From Luzula sylvatica (Eukaryota > Streptophyta > Magnoliopsida > Poales > Juncaceae), in the NCBI GenBank assembly GCA_946800325.1, contig OX326957.1, forward strand, positions 52,447,798 to 52,511,797: 64,000 nucleotides of DNA, in the 5' to 3' direction. Under the pieces are notes generated by a model. That model saw only the letters and a program-made list of their open reading frames with translations. It made no database searches and had not been told where the DNA came from. This document shows positions 22,826-34,454 of this stretch, one piece after another; the stretch's first letter is position 1, and the number at the start of each line of letters is the position of its first letter. Both the position numbers and the translations under genes were made by a program.

Positions 22826-24110
22826 TTATTCTAGCTTCTCTAGTTCACCAATTCTCTCAAATATGGCCTGCATCAATTAGATTAAACATAAAATCATATT
22901 AGTTGTGTAATAATCAACGAATAGGAAGATGCATTCCATGGATACCCCTGCAAAATATCATGTATACCCCTGTACAATAAGACATATCATGAATACCCCT
23001 ATAAAATATCATTATTAATGTAAAAGTATCATGAATAATTGGATACATTTATAACACATGAAATATTAAATAATGGATAATCTTATAAACCTTATTTCTA
23101 ATTTCTAATATTAATATCTATCGTATTTTTATTTATAAATAAATGGATAAAAAACTCGAAATAATTAGGGAGCATATATTTCTTATGTTTTGCATGGGTA
23201 TACAAACTTTTTTTGCTGTTGTAAGCGCATACGTGGAATTTTAATGTTTTCTAGGGTTACGCTTGAAAATTGTGTGAATAAAAAAAAGAAGGAAATAGAA
23301 GGATTTAAACTTACTCTCTTGCTTGTTTCTAGCAGCTCTCCAGCAAGTATAAATTCATCGAGTATAAGATAAACCTGCAAAACATATCATTATTATAACC
23401 AATCAAATTATACAAATTAAATTATAATCATATAACTGTATACAAATTATAATCACCTTGTGAAAATTGAAGACCAAATCGAGCTCGCAAACATTGCTGA
23501 AGAAATGATCCAAAATTTCGACAAATAGATGGATCGATTCCAAATAGACTAGCTCGTTATCGGTTATATCAACACAAATCGAGAAAAACAGACCTGCATA
23601 TCTCCTGTATATTACCTTGTGCGTACGAAACTGCAATAAATAATCACAAATTACTAAAATTAAAGCCTGGATTAACAAAAATAACAGTTCTTTTGTTTTG
23701 CATTAAAGAATGAGATTTTTATCAATGAAATTTGTTTATTTAAATGAAAACCTCGACGAAATTTGTGAATTTGGGATCTCTAGTGACCACCAAGCGATGG
23801 ACCTATTAGAAAAAACAAATCAAACAAAATCAGATGTAAGAAAATAGATTGCAAAGCAATTAAAGATCAATAATTAAAGCATCGGATACGAACCTCAAAT
23901 TCGACTTTGTGCTTCTCTGAATCTTCCAGCGGGACATAGTACTTGGCCAATCGCGTTTTACCCTGTCGATTTTGCAACAGTATGAATCGAATCTGTGCAT
24001 TATTATAAAAAAAGCAAGTATCAAAATTTCTGAAAATTCGAGCTTGAATCGTATACTAATTCAGATGATAAACAATAATTGAGGTTGAATTAATCCATAA
24101 AATTTACCAT
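22826..24110 (-). CDS. AP2S: AP-2 clathrin adaptor complex subunit sigma
   Basis: Small subunit of the AP-2 complex that recruits clathrin and cargo at the plasma membrane. Six exons on the minus strand: 24110-24108 (the ATG alone), 23992-23894, 23802-23752, 23630-23457, 23374-23315, 22867-22826; 142 aa, the standard size. The protein opens [19 protein letters not shown] after Met. It continues [55 protein letters not shown] and [17 protein letters not shown], all near-identical to plant AP2S. A three-base first coding exon is unusual but the splice sites fit well. Intron 5 contains three diverged copies of a motif with ATACCCCT (22940-23015). A Site II element TGGGCC (24265-24270) lies 155 bp upstream of the ATG. 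Confidence 0.95.
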
Positions 24111-26659
24111 TGTTACGATCTACGAACGAGCCCAGCTTTGTTTTTTCTTTTCTTTTCTGTTTTTTCTTGTTAATTAATTTATTTAGAAATCCGAAAGTGA
24201 TTACTGCGGATCGGGTACTAAATTATCGGCTATTCTTTTTATAGCATCCGATATTTTGGGTTATTGGGCCTAAAAAGGCAAGTCCAATATTGAGGATTTT
24301 TTTTTTGAAAAATAGGTTGTTGCAAAAGTCCAATTTGTAAGAAGAATTTCTCCGGCCTTTCTATCGAAAGAGTCCAAATTTTAATTTTAATATTAATTTG
24401 ATGATTAAGTGTTTTCAAGCTTTATTGTCAGAAGGCCTGACGAAATAGTGTATGGATTAGATGGCTCCCGTCCCACACGACAAGAGTGGACGTAAAAGTA
24501 TGATTTGTACACTTTCGCCGTGACGTCTGGTGAAAGAGCTCTTGTTTTTTTTTTTTTTTTTCAATTTGAATCATATATTTTGTAAATTTAGAATCGGAAT
24601 TTGAAAATATTTGTAACACGAATATTTTAGAACTTTCGAAGATCTATAATTTTGATGATTTCGTTTTATATTTTAGGAATCATTTACTCACTCAAATTCG
24701 ACCACAATGTTGATTGTTTTTTTTGAATTTATTTTAAACTAAATTGTAAAATCACAAACACAATATCATATCCAAACAGGTGCACGCACATGACGTTTTG
24801 AGGGTTAGTGCTAGGGAGAGCGAGGACGAGAGAGGAACGCATTGCCTTTTCTATTCACCTGGTAGAGAGAGGATAAGTCGAAGGTTGGGAGAGCGAGGAC
24901 GGGGAGGGGGGGAGGCCGACGTCTCTAGGGTTTTGTCTTGTTGAATCCTTTTTTTTGGCTTTATGTACAAGGACTTATCTAAAGACCTCGAACTTTGTAA
25001 ATATGTGATGTATATTTTTGAAGCAATAAATGTTTCGATTATATCTTTCGAAATATTTTTTAGATGTATGATATATATTGTTTTGTGTGTATGGTTTATT
25101 TTCTTAGATGTGTTACATACATTTCTAAATGTATGATATTTTTTTAATTTCAATATACATTTTTAAATTATATATATATTTTTAATTTGTGATATTATTT
25201 GTAAATAGTAAATACAATATATATTTGTGTAGATGCGTGATATATATTTTGAATACTCATGTATTTTTACATGGTCAATATATTTTTTGAACATAATGTA
25301 TATTCCTGAAAATATCTAGTATATATATTTGAATATCAATTTATACTTTTCAAAAATATTAGTATTACTGTATTAATATATATAAGTATCAATTATTCAA
25401 TGCCATACACATTTATTTAAATATCATATACCTAATTAAACTATCATATATATACATTTTTTTAATATTCTTGTAGTAATATTACACACATTTAAATATT
25501 TTTTGGGATATGATCAATGACCAACGCTTTTGTGTGTCCAACATCGGCCAACGACAATTATTTAACAAAATATAAATATTAGAGTCAAATTTCAACCATA
25601 TCATTCGAGAATATTGTAGATTCAGTTTCATAAAAAATAAAAATTTATATCGTACTCATCACAAAACTTAAAAAAAATTTAACGGTCGAAAATATTTACA
25701 ACATGATTAATCATTAAATAAATTTTGAAATTCAATTTTATTTGCTTTAGATTTAATTTAAGTTTTATAGATAGGTTTATGATGAATTTTTCTAGATTTT
25801 GAGTTTTCATTCAAGAAAATCTAAAAATTTATCGAATTTAACGGTTGTAAAAATATGTTATCGATTTCGTTAGATAGAAAAATAAAAAAATTGTACAAAA
25901 TTTATTCCAAATCATATCTTTACGGTTGAAATTTTGATATTTAGTTTTTAGGAAATTATCGTTGTTATTCGCGTTGGTCACACAAGAGTGTTGGTCATTG
26001 ATCATATCATTTGTTTTTGGCACATTGACATAGCGCATCCTCGGCGACTTTGAGGACTGGCGACAAAATATTATTGCTCACTATTTATTTTTTTATTTTT
26101 AATTTTGCATTTTTGGTTAGTTAAATACAAATGTTTAAGAGTGTTAATTGGTTGGTGATATATATCTCTCAGAAGATAATGGTCCCTCCATTATCGTTGC
26201 TTAAAATCTTGACCGTTCACCAAACTAAAGATTGATCCTTGATCAACAAGGGTCGATCAAGAATTTAGTCATGCATGCATGAAGAATTAACTACCCAATT
26301 ATATAATATATATAAAAAGAGTTTTAAGCCAGTAATTAATTCCAAATTATACTTTTGGAACTTTTCGTTAATTAGGATAGTTACCTTGTCATAACTCTAA
26401 CGGAATAATAAGTAAAGTGGAGGCTAAGTAAAGAATCCTAGCTAGCTCCATAGCACTATCATTTTATATTTCCCTCTCAAGCAAATTAATCTCTCTGTCT
26501 CTCTCTTCTCTCTCTAACAACATTTCCACCATTATACTGATCACCTGCAAACTCTTTCTGCATTCTCTATATCTATCTATCTCTCTTGTTATTTGTCTTA
26601 TCTAGTTACACATATATAGATAAACACAGTGTCATTCATTATAAAGAGTTAATTAAAGA
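24111..26659. other. Intergenic, AT-rich; one inverted-repeat element, no gene
   Basis: Holds the inverted-repeat element at 25507-26008. At 24800-24945 lies a GC-rich patch in which GAGAGCGAGGACG occurs twice about 70 bp apart, followed by TAGGGTTTTG. It looks like the 5' end of a gene fragment, but no family is recognised. 25000-25500 is ATGTATGATATATAT-type low complexity. The last ~200 bp (CT-rich, TCTCTCTCTTC near 26495-26515) are probably the WEB gene promoter and 5' UTR. Confidence 0.55.
25507..26008. mobile_element. Inverted-repeat transposon (MITE), 502 bp
   Basis: The first 36 bases and the reverse complement of the last 36 differ at three positions; both start GATATGATCAATGACCAAC. 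The inner parts are also partly complementary. No transposase. A target-site duplication could not be read with confidence, so the superfamily is left open. Confidence 0.75.
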
Positions 26660-27821
26660 ATGGAAGGAGAAGAGAATGGTATAGTTGTAGTTGGAAGAGC
26701 CGAGATTGATACGAGTCAACCATTTCGATCGGTGAAGGAAGCCGTTATTCTCTTTGGAGAGCGCGTCTTGGCGGGAGAAGTCTATGCTGGTCGTCTTAAC
26801 GAGGTATATATATCGATAAGCATGACACTTTAACTTCCTTTTTTCTACTTTTTCGTCATCGACGAGTATTTATAACCGAGTCATACGTTCATTATATGTT
26901 AGTTTACACTTAGCAATGATGATACTATCACTTATGTATTTAGCATATTCAGATTAAAAGAATAAGAAGTTCTTCAATTACTTGTCTCATCCAGATTAAA
27001 AGAATAAGAAGTTCTTCAATTAACTTGAACATAAAGGAAAGTATCACTAAGTTTATGTTGTTAAAGAAAACATGCTTTACTTTCTTGGGGAATCTGCAAT
27101 AAAGCCCATCATAATTCCAATTTGCAATAAATCCCATCAGATTGGCCCAATCACCTAATACCTAGGCCTATATATTCTAGAATTAATTGGGCTTTGTATA
27201 TATAATAAAAAGAATTGCTTTATCCAACTAACTAATGACAAGTATGATTTTCCTTTCATTACTTCAAAACAGATTCGAGCTGCAGCAAGCAAGATGGAGA
27301 ACATAGAATCACACCATAGCTCCATAGTAGCAGAGCTAGAAGAAGCGAGGCGAGAACTTGAGAGAGAACGCGAAGAAAATCTAACGATGGCCGGGTGCAT
27401 TACTGCACTAAAGGACGAGCTCGACAAGGCCAAGGTAGAACTGAAACAACTCAAAGAACGAGAATCATCGACGGATGAGAAGGTAGTCCTCGAATTAGAG
27501 ACTCACGAGGACAAGTTTGTGGAAATCTCTAACGAGGTTGAGATAGAGAAAAGCCCCCAAAACCCTAGCCCTGTTGTTGAGTTGCAGAAGAAAAGGTATG
27601 TCACGTTTGCTAGTCCACCTACAGTGAGGGAGCCACCGCCAGAATCGATGAGTATAACCTTCGAGAGGCAATTTTCTCTTAGAAATGAGATCACGTCACC
27701 GAATAACAAGAAAAAGAATAGTAGTAAGAAGAAGCCTTTGATTCCATTAATAGGAGCATTATTCATGCGGAAGAAAGGACGGGACGGTGAAGCTTCCGCC
27801 AGAGATAATAACAAGTGCTGA
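26660..27821 (+). CDS. WEB-family coiled-coil protein (At1g75720-like)
   Basis: WEB proteins relate to WEAK CHLOROPLAST MOVEMENT UNDER BLUE LIGHT 1 and its partners; short members such as At1g75720 have no proven role. Two exons, 26660-26803 and 27273-27821; 230 aa. The conserved start [20 protein letters not shown] plus [13 protein letters not shown] is the family signature. Residues ~50-115 form a charged coiled coil ([37 protein letters not shown]). The tail is basic ([26 protein letters not shown]), typical of the family's C-terminus. The single intron contains a fresh tandem duplication of 41-43 bp. The zinc-finger gene at 44410-46695 resembles At1g75710, so the Arabidopsis neighbour relation may be kept, now stretched by transposons. 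Confidence 0.9.
26952..27026. repeat. Tandem duplication in the WEB gene intron
   Basis: AGATTAAAAGAATAAGAAG plus TTCTTCAATTA occurs twice in direct tandem with no mismatch in the core, so it is recent. Confidence 0.9.
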
Positions 27822-28167
27822 TTAAATTTGAAAAAAACTATACACATTTCTCCTATCATTTTTAATATTTACATGTTTGTTTTTTCCCTATACGAATTTT
27901 TTTGTTTACTTGGATTCCTTGATGTTTGTAACGTTACTATTTGTTTGTTGATCATCTACTTTATGCAATGGTGCGAAATAAAGATTGAATAGTCATATAT
28001 TTGGAAGATTATATTATCTGTTGATTGAATATATTTCAAAGATTGCAGTTTTCATATGAAGCAACAATTAATCATATTTACCATACATAGCGTACACATA
28101 TATAATACAACACAACACAAATTACATTTCAATGCTTTATACATGATCATATATGCAAACTTAATTT
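27822..28167. other. Convergent intergenic region, nothing else seen
   Basis: 346 bp between the stop codons of the WEB gene and the small gene on the minus strand; AT-rich, with both 3' UTRs expected here. Confidence 0.65.
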
Positions 28168-28518
28168 TCATGCTAATTCATCCAAACTGTTCATACTTAC
28201 CCTAATATCCCGTGAAGATGACTTGTTGAAGAACTCTACACAGTCAGAAATGGCCTCGTTGTAATGCTGATTTAACGGGTGAAGATTCGAACTACATGAT
28301 CGTTTTGGCGTTTCGACTTTGATTGCTTCTTCTGAAAACCTTGATGAACTTTTGGGTAAAATTTGTGGCCTAGAGGGGAGAGAGAAAAACCCTAGAAGTA
28401 TCTTTGTAAAGCCATGAATAACCCTAGAAGGCCACATGCTAACCCTTGTAGTCTTTCCTCTCTGACCTTTGTGAGTTGCTTTCACTACCTTAAAACTCTT
28501 TGCTTGAAACTTGGACAT
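28168..28518 (-). CDS. Small basic plant protein with C-terminal EAIxDCxEF motif, 116 aa
   Basis: Single-exon gene encoding a Lys/Arg/Ser-rich 116-aa protein. The N-terminus is basic (MSKFQAKSFKVVKATHKGQR), there is a short hydrophobic patch ILLGFFSLP at ~40-48, and the C-terminal third holds KRSCSSNL, then HYNEAISDCVEFFNKSS. That last motif is known from a group of small plant proteins that databases label Josephin-like, although they lack the Josephin protease domain. The gene at 35790-36110 has the same motif. No function is established. The protein fits a nuclear or cytosolic regulator, but this is a guess. The frame is open and codon use looks normal, so I take it as a real gene. Confidence 0.65.
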   Translation of the reverse strand: MSKFQAKSFKVVKATHKGQRGKTTRVSMWPSRVIHGFTKILLGFFSLPSRPQILPKSSSRFSEEAIKVETPKRSCSSNLHPLNQHYNEAISDCVEFFNKSSSRDIRVSMNSLDELA

Positions 28519-29114
28519 TCCTGGCAGAGAAACTAGCTATTTTGATGGATGCTCATTTGGTCATGTGGTGAAAGGTGTACTTATTCCTTGAAAAAGTAGG
28601 ACGTTTTGATAGATCTACTCTTTTGGAAATTCTTTTGAAATTTGGTCCATTAATAAATTTTTAGATAACAACATTTATTTTATTATACAAGTATGATGAC
28701 GAATACTAAAGATCTATATATTAAATGGTAAACTAGGTCTAAAAATTTCATCTTTTTTATGAGTAGGATAAAGTTTAGATAGAAAATATAAAGTGCATGT
28801 GGCCGAATCATCATGAAGTGATTCCTTTGTGCCTCGCAAGTTCCCCTCTTTACGCGCCTGTATGTATTTGAGGAGTGATGTAGAGTACTCTTCCTAATAT
28901 TTTCCCAGGAGAATTTTGTTGATGCGGATATGATTTAACACTTTAAAAATTAACACATAAATACATGATTTAACATCTTAATTTACGATTTGATTATCTT
29001 AATTTATGATTGAATATCCAATTAAGATGTCAACTTATGAATTAAGATATTAATTCTTAAACTGTTAAATCATATCCACGTCATCAAATTTTTTGGGGAG
29101 AGATGGGGTATGTC
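28519..29114. other. Intergenic, nothing recognised
   Basis: About 600 bp, the likely promoter of the small minus-strand gene. 28920-29090 is AT-rich and contains ATTAAGAT / ATCTTAAT words in both orientations, a weak foldback. No gene. Confidence 0.5.
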
Positions 29115-29774
29115 CAGTGTTCTAAATATCACTGATGTTGATCGTTATGTCGGTTTCATATATCTAATCAGCGTCCTTCCGTTACGATATGTCACGTATC
29201 GGTTGAGTAAATCGGTCGACCGATATGGGCCGATATGGGCCGATATTTAGACCGATTTGAACCGATTTGGATTTAAAACATAATTTATTTTGAATATTAT
29301 TTTGGATTGGCCCATATTTTAACAATATTTTCATTAATATTTTTTGCCCAACTATTTTCATCTATTTCTTTCTTTATCTAATATTTTTGGTCAGAAATGA
29401 AATCGATTTTGATCCGGACGAGGTTAGATTTTCATTGGGGACACCCGCATCTACACCGATGGTTAATGAACACGACTTCGTAGTTTAGTTTATTGTATTA
29501 TTTGTAAATTTTATGTTATAATTTTAAATATATCTTTAGTTTAACTTGAAATTTATGTGTATTGTTGAATTTTGAATATTAATCATGTAAAATTTAAATT
29601 AGTTTAAGAAACTCAATATAAATTAATGTTATAATAATCAATTCAATATATTAATATTAAAAAGTACAACTCCGATACACCACTGTTATTTTCCGCTATG
29701 AATCCGCTACGTCGGTCATATTTCTTATCGGTGACTGACCGATCTGTAAGCGATATGCATTTTCTGTAATATTG
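29115..29774. mobile_element. hAT-like non-autonomous element, 660 bp
   Basis: Ends CAGTGTTCTAAATA and (reverse complement of the right end) CAATATTACAGAAAA share the CARTRTT start of the element at 18789. An identical 8-bp duplication GGTATGTC flanks it (29107-29114, 29775-29782). Inside, CGATATGGGC is tandemly repeated near 29218-29240 and CCGATTTGA words follow. No transposase. Confidence 0.72.
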
Positions 29775-29782
29775 GGTATGTC

Positions 29783-30434
29783 CAACATTTTCATATTTAT
29801 TTATTAAGTCGGCTTTCTTCCGTACAATCCCCCCATAATGTCTACTTAATTAAATTAGTGGTCTTGAATACATTATGCTAAAAAGGGAGCTATCAGTTTG
29901 ATGGTTTTCATAATATAATTTTACCAACACATCATATAGCCTTGCATGTCTTCTTTTTTCAGATAAAATAACCCTTATGTTAGTTTTCTTTTTTCCATAT
30001 TATATATAGAAAAGATATTATGCATACAAATATATTCAAAGTTCATAGATATTAAATAACATAAGAATAATATATGAAACTAAGGAGACTTCCATCTTTT
30101 TTCTTCAGTTTATTTATTTTTTATTTTTTTCGCAAGAGCCATCAACTTTCGGCCATGCATAGTTCCTCTACTAATCATGAAATGCACCATGAACAAATTA
30201 GTTAATTAATTAATTGTGATCGTCTGGTGAATGGTTTACTTATTTTTGTGCAAGGTTTCATATGTTTCTATATACCGGGTTGTTTTGTAACCTCCATATG
30301 ACCCGCTAAAAATATTGTTACTTTGAATGCAATGGATGAACTTTTTGTGTTGATTTACGGCACTTAATGCAATCATAGCTTGGCCCCACACACACATCGT
30401 GACATTTCGACGAAAAAACGACCATGATATGTAC
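29783..30434. other. Intergenic, nothing recognised
   Basis: About 650 bp of AT-rich DNA between two hAT elements; no open frame or repeat of note. Confidence 0.6.
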
Positions 30435-30442
30435 CTGTAATG

Positions 30443-31436
30443 CAGGGCCGGCCTAGATATATAGGCTATCTAGGCCATTGTCGAGAGCCCGAAAAACTTG
30501 AAGGCCCTCGCATATATATAATATAATACACTGTTAAATAGTTTGGTTTATAGAATTTTAATTTAGCATGCTTAAAACAAGGATTGTTTCCTACCATTCT
30601 GCCATAATCTCACTAAAGAACTTTCCATTCTCTGGCTTTCATGCCATTTGAGATTTTATTTTTTTTATAAATTCTCCATATTTATTGCTAATTCAATCTG
30701 TCCAACAATATACATATCTTTCTATACACATAATCCATGATTTATTTAAATTTAGTAATCTAATTTTTTCATGATTTTTTTCTTTACATATCCGCAGTAG
30801 TGCCTTTAAGGACACAAATCTGCAAAATTATCATCAACAATAAATTTCCATATATTCAAACAATTATTCCCGTAAGAAAAAGAGTTGATTCCCCTCTTAA
30901 AAAAAGAAAAGAAAGAGTTGACAGCTCCATGTTCTTTTGAAAGGAGTAAAGTATATTTCGAATTAATTATTCAAAGCAATACAATTTGATTAATTCATCA
31001 CCAATTTCTTATCTTTTCTCTGATATTTGAATTTTCTTTTGGCCGGGTTATTTTATTGCCGAAGTATTATTATTATTTGCATAGTTCTTCAATCAACGAG
31101 TTCAATGTTTGAATAATTTATTGCTACATGTCATTCACTGTTTTTCAAAGTGACTTGTAATTCTTTTGCATTTGGAGAAACTTTTCTTTTTGAAGAAACA
31201 AAATTTTTTGGTACATTTGTCGAATGATGTTATGGTGAGCATGCCAAATAATATGGTGCATGTAAGGATGTATTAAAATGAGTTTTTTTATGTGCATTGT
31301 TAATCAATTTTTTTTATTATGTTTTTATGTAGTTTATTAAGCGAAAAAATATTAAAATTGTTGATTTATATGAAGTACCAAAAAAAACCTTTTCAATTTT
31401 TTGCCGAGAGCCTTTAAAGATGTTGAGCCGCCCCTG
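30443..31436. mobile_element. hAT element derivative with perfect 8-bp duplication, 994 bp
   Basis: The left end CAGGGCCGGCCTAGA and the reverse complement of the right end CAGGGGCGGCTCAA are related inverted repeats typical of plant hAT elements. The 8-bp flank CTGTAATG is identical on both sides (30435-30442, 31437-31444). The subterminal phrase CGAGAGCC recurs near both ends. No open transposase; the interior is AT-rich and decayed. Confidence 0.85.
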
Positions 31437-31537
31437 CTGTAATGTATAGATATATGATCAACGTTCTTGGATGACCAACACGGTTTACAAATTATTTTTT
31501 CTAAATAGATATATTAAATAATCAAATTCCAAATGTA

Positions 31538-33175
31538 CATTGCTAGAAATCCGATTTTCAGTAACGATGCAAAATTATCAGTTACGGTATTGTTAATGAA
31601 AAAGTTAAACTTCACATGAAATATTTTTTTATGGACGGTACTGCTATTGAAAAGTACAAATTGTCATTACAAATAAAAATGTGATCTATCATAAAAAAAT
31701 AAGTGTCATAGAACTCCCAAATAAAAAAAATTATTTCATTGAAATTTTTTTTTATCACCGAGAGTATTTGAACTTACCGTCGCTGAAATTTTACATTTTC
31801 ACCAACGGCTCTGCTCTTACCGCCGGTGATAGATTTAACCCCAAATACCCATCCAGCCGTGAACCCCTCCAAATCCCTAACTGTGATCCCTCCTCTCCAC
31901 TTCGTGATTCCCCCAAATCGTGAACCCTAACTCGATAGGATGGGAGACCGGATGGCGTCTCTCTACAACGACTTTGCAACGACTTCCGGCTGCTTCGAGC
32001 GGAAAATGGAATCTCCAACTGTGATTGTCGTTGGTCAGTAGAAAGACGGAAATAACGCCCTTGTTGAAGCCCTCATGATCAACACATCTCGCCGCCCTTG
32101 CCCCAACCTCAAATAGCCGGTCTTAGATGAAAGGTTTGATACTATCCTTTAATAATGTATATTATTGTTATTGTTATTGTATGTTCTTGTATAATTTCGG
32201 GGTTTTCTTGCTTCTCTATGTATGTTATTGTTACTTCAATTTCGCATTATTACTTTCTTTTTTTCGTAATCTTGTCCATGAATGAACTCAAAATGTTTTT
32301 TTAGGCTCCCCTTAAATTGATACTATCCTTTAATAATGTATGTCCCCGAAAATCGAATTATTGTTTCTTTGTTTTCGTAATCTTGTCCAATCTTTCTTTA
32401 ATTTCACATTTTTTATTCAATCTTGTCCATTCTTCTTCCTTCTCAAATTTTCAAAAAAATGAAGTTACATCACGATTTGAATTTGGTAATGTATGTCCCT
32501 AAAAATGATTTATTTTCCCTAATTGATTTCTCCGATTTCTTTATTTTTGTAGCTGAGATTTTGATACCAATAATCAAATCATTTCACTCAGGATTTTAAT
32601 CTGGTAGTTATAATTTTTTTTTTCTAATAATGACTATTCATGTAGATAAAAATAAAACAGGCTCGTGTATTAGATGAACTTGAAGAGGTTCGTTTTCTAT
32701 AATTTCTTCAAATTGCCCCAATCATTTTTCTTATATTTTTTCTATATTCAAATAGTGTTAAAAAGTCGATTATGTATGATTTATATAAATTATTGTTGAT
32801 AATGTTATTTATTATTGTGTTTGTTCACTATTTGTATAAAACAAAGTGGTGCTAAAAAGGATTTTCAGTGGAGGTATGAACACCGCCACTAAAATTAATA
32901 TACCGCTGGTGAAACTTACCGTCGCTAAAAATTCAAAATTGTAGTTAAAAGTTCTTTTCAGTGGCGGTTTGACCACCGCAGCTGAAAATAAAAGAAAGAG
33001 CCGGCGAAAATTTTCGGTGGCGGTGCTGCCATCGAAAGTAACTTTCCGCAGAAAAAAACTAGTGGCGGGGCATTAGCGGCGGTGTAGCAGCATCACCGCT
33101 AATACTATTAGTGACGGTTTAGGCACTTTCAGTGACAGTTCTTGACCGTCGGTGAAAATTAATTTTCTAGTAGTG
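31538..33175. mobile_element. Short CACTA transposon carrying a captured gene piece, 1638 bp
   Basis: The right end is ...TTTTCTAGTAGTG (reverse complement CACTACTAGAAAA, the standard CACTA terminus). The left end CATTGCTAGAAAT is a diverged copy. The 3-bp duplication GTA flanks both ends (31535-31537, 33176-33178). Subterminal motifs such as CAGTGGCGG, CACCGCC and GACGGT repeat in both orientations within 350 bp of the right end and 300 bp of the left. There is no transposase. The middle holds GC-rich, gene-like DNA (31800-32120) described in the next entry. Confidence 0.82.
31940..32116 (+). pseudogene. Captured fragment of an ARC5/DRP5B-type dynamin GTPase gene
   Basis: Reading from the ATG at 31940, the protein has MASLYND, then ESPTVIVVGQ, a stop codon, then DGNNALVEALM and NTSRRPCP. 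This aligns with the start of ARC5/DRP5B, where the G1 loop reads VVGQQTDGKSALVEALM and is followed by TKTRRP. ARC5 is the cytosolic dynamin that divides chloroplasts. The copy is dead: a stop replaces the second Gln, the GKS of the P-loop is GNN, and nine or so residues between ALM and RRP are missing. About 100 bp of GC-rich leader (31830-31939) seem to have been captured too. It lies wholly inside the CACTA element. Only the N-terminal exon region is present. Confidence 0.72.
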
Positions 33176-33574
33176 GTATAGATATGATCAATATCATATA
33201 GATATATTCTAGAATAAATTTGATGTGATTTTTATAATTTTTTCTAATAAAACTGAGAACATATTTTAACTACAGTCTATTTTGATAAAATTTTCGATTT
33301 CTATATAGGAAAACTCAAAATATTATGAGATTTTATCCGAATCCTATCCATATAAATTAAATTAAATTCATTGATTTTTTTTTATTTTGCAATTTATTTT
33401 AGGGTAAATCATGTCGTAAATGTTTTCGACCGCCAATTCTTTTACGTACTATGATGGATATGATACAAATTTATACTTTTCATAAATTATATCTACAACA
33501 TTTGTAAATGATAAATATCATATCGATACGGTTGAAATCTCATTTATATATATATGAGGGATTTAATTCAGTAC

Positions 33575-33745
33575 AAAAAATTTGGTACTTATTGATTTTT
33601 CACTATTGGATTTTCTACGAGATTAGTGTATTTAATGATGTGTCCAAAATGTCAAGATCATCATGAGAAAATACAAATTTCAATTCAAATTCAATGATGA
33701 AAAAATAATTAAATACCAAATCTCATATACTTAATTTTAAGTAGG
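33575..33745. repeat. MITE-like repeat, core shared with TRM6 intron 6
   Basis: The block around CATTAAATACAC and ATGATGATC, with flanking GGTACTTA / TAAGTAGGTTAG, is also found in inverse orientation at 57025-57190. The two copies agree over about 70 bp. Partly palindromic (GAGATT..AATCTC), about 170 bp. Confidence 0.55.
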
Positions 33746-33905
33746 TTAGACATTCCCGGATCGCGTGAACGCTGTATTTAGACATTATTTCGTCCATTCG
33801 TGCAGACTGTTGAAAATGCCTCAAGATAATTCGGGGATGTCGTTCTTTATGACACGTCCATGAAAATAACGGATGATAACTTTTTTCAACACTCAACTCA
33901 AAATA
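33745..33905. repeat. Dispersed repeat, copy B (inverted relative to 5840-6000)
   Basis: On the plus strand it reads GGATCGCGTGAACG, GATGTCGTTCTTTATGACA and CATGAAAAT, the reverse complement of the blocks in copy A. A coding-like remnant GSRERC, then FGDVVLYDTSMK, is visible but broken by stops. It immediately follows the MITE-like repeat. Confidence 0.55.
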
Positions 33906-34186
33906 ATATATTGTTTATATAAAATAGTATATTGAATATATGTAGGGGATTATATAGAGCATATAAAGTGTACATGTATGATGTATTGTGTCTCTCTCTG
34001 CTCTCCAATCTATCTTTTAGATATATTCAGATATGTATATATATAATGATCAATACTAGGTGAAGCCTATGAATCCTATTAAATTGGATGTTACGAATGA
34101 ATCATATTAAATTAGATGTTGACGGTTCCAAGTTACCAATAATATAATTAATTCTTAAAAACGTACGAGGTATTTCATTAGTAGAA

Positions 34187-34445
34187 GGGAAATTATACTT
34201 TGCCCCCGCAATTCCCGTGAGATTCCCCCCACACTAATTAATTCCATAATTAGTGTGGTGGATTAACGATTAATTTTTAATTATTAAAATTTTAATATGT
34301 AATTAAGATTCATATCAATTAATGATTAATTCTAAATATTTAAAAATAAATAATTATGAATTAATCATTAATCCATCACACTAATTATGAAATTAATTAT
34401 TGTGAGAAAATTGTGGGGAATTGAGGGAACATGATATATGGCCTC
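34187..34445. mobile_element. Mutator-type MITE, 259 bp, 9-bp duplication
   Basis: Ends GGGAAATTATACTTTGCCCC and (reverse complement) GAGGCCATATATCATGTTCC bracket a foldback rich in ATTAATTA and CACACTAATTA words. The 9-bp flank TTAGTAGAA is identical on both sides (34178-34186, 34446-34454). Member of the family also seen at 39717, 40423 and 43785. Confidence 0.8.
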
Positions 34446-34454
34446 TTAGTAGAA

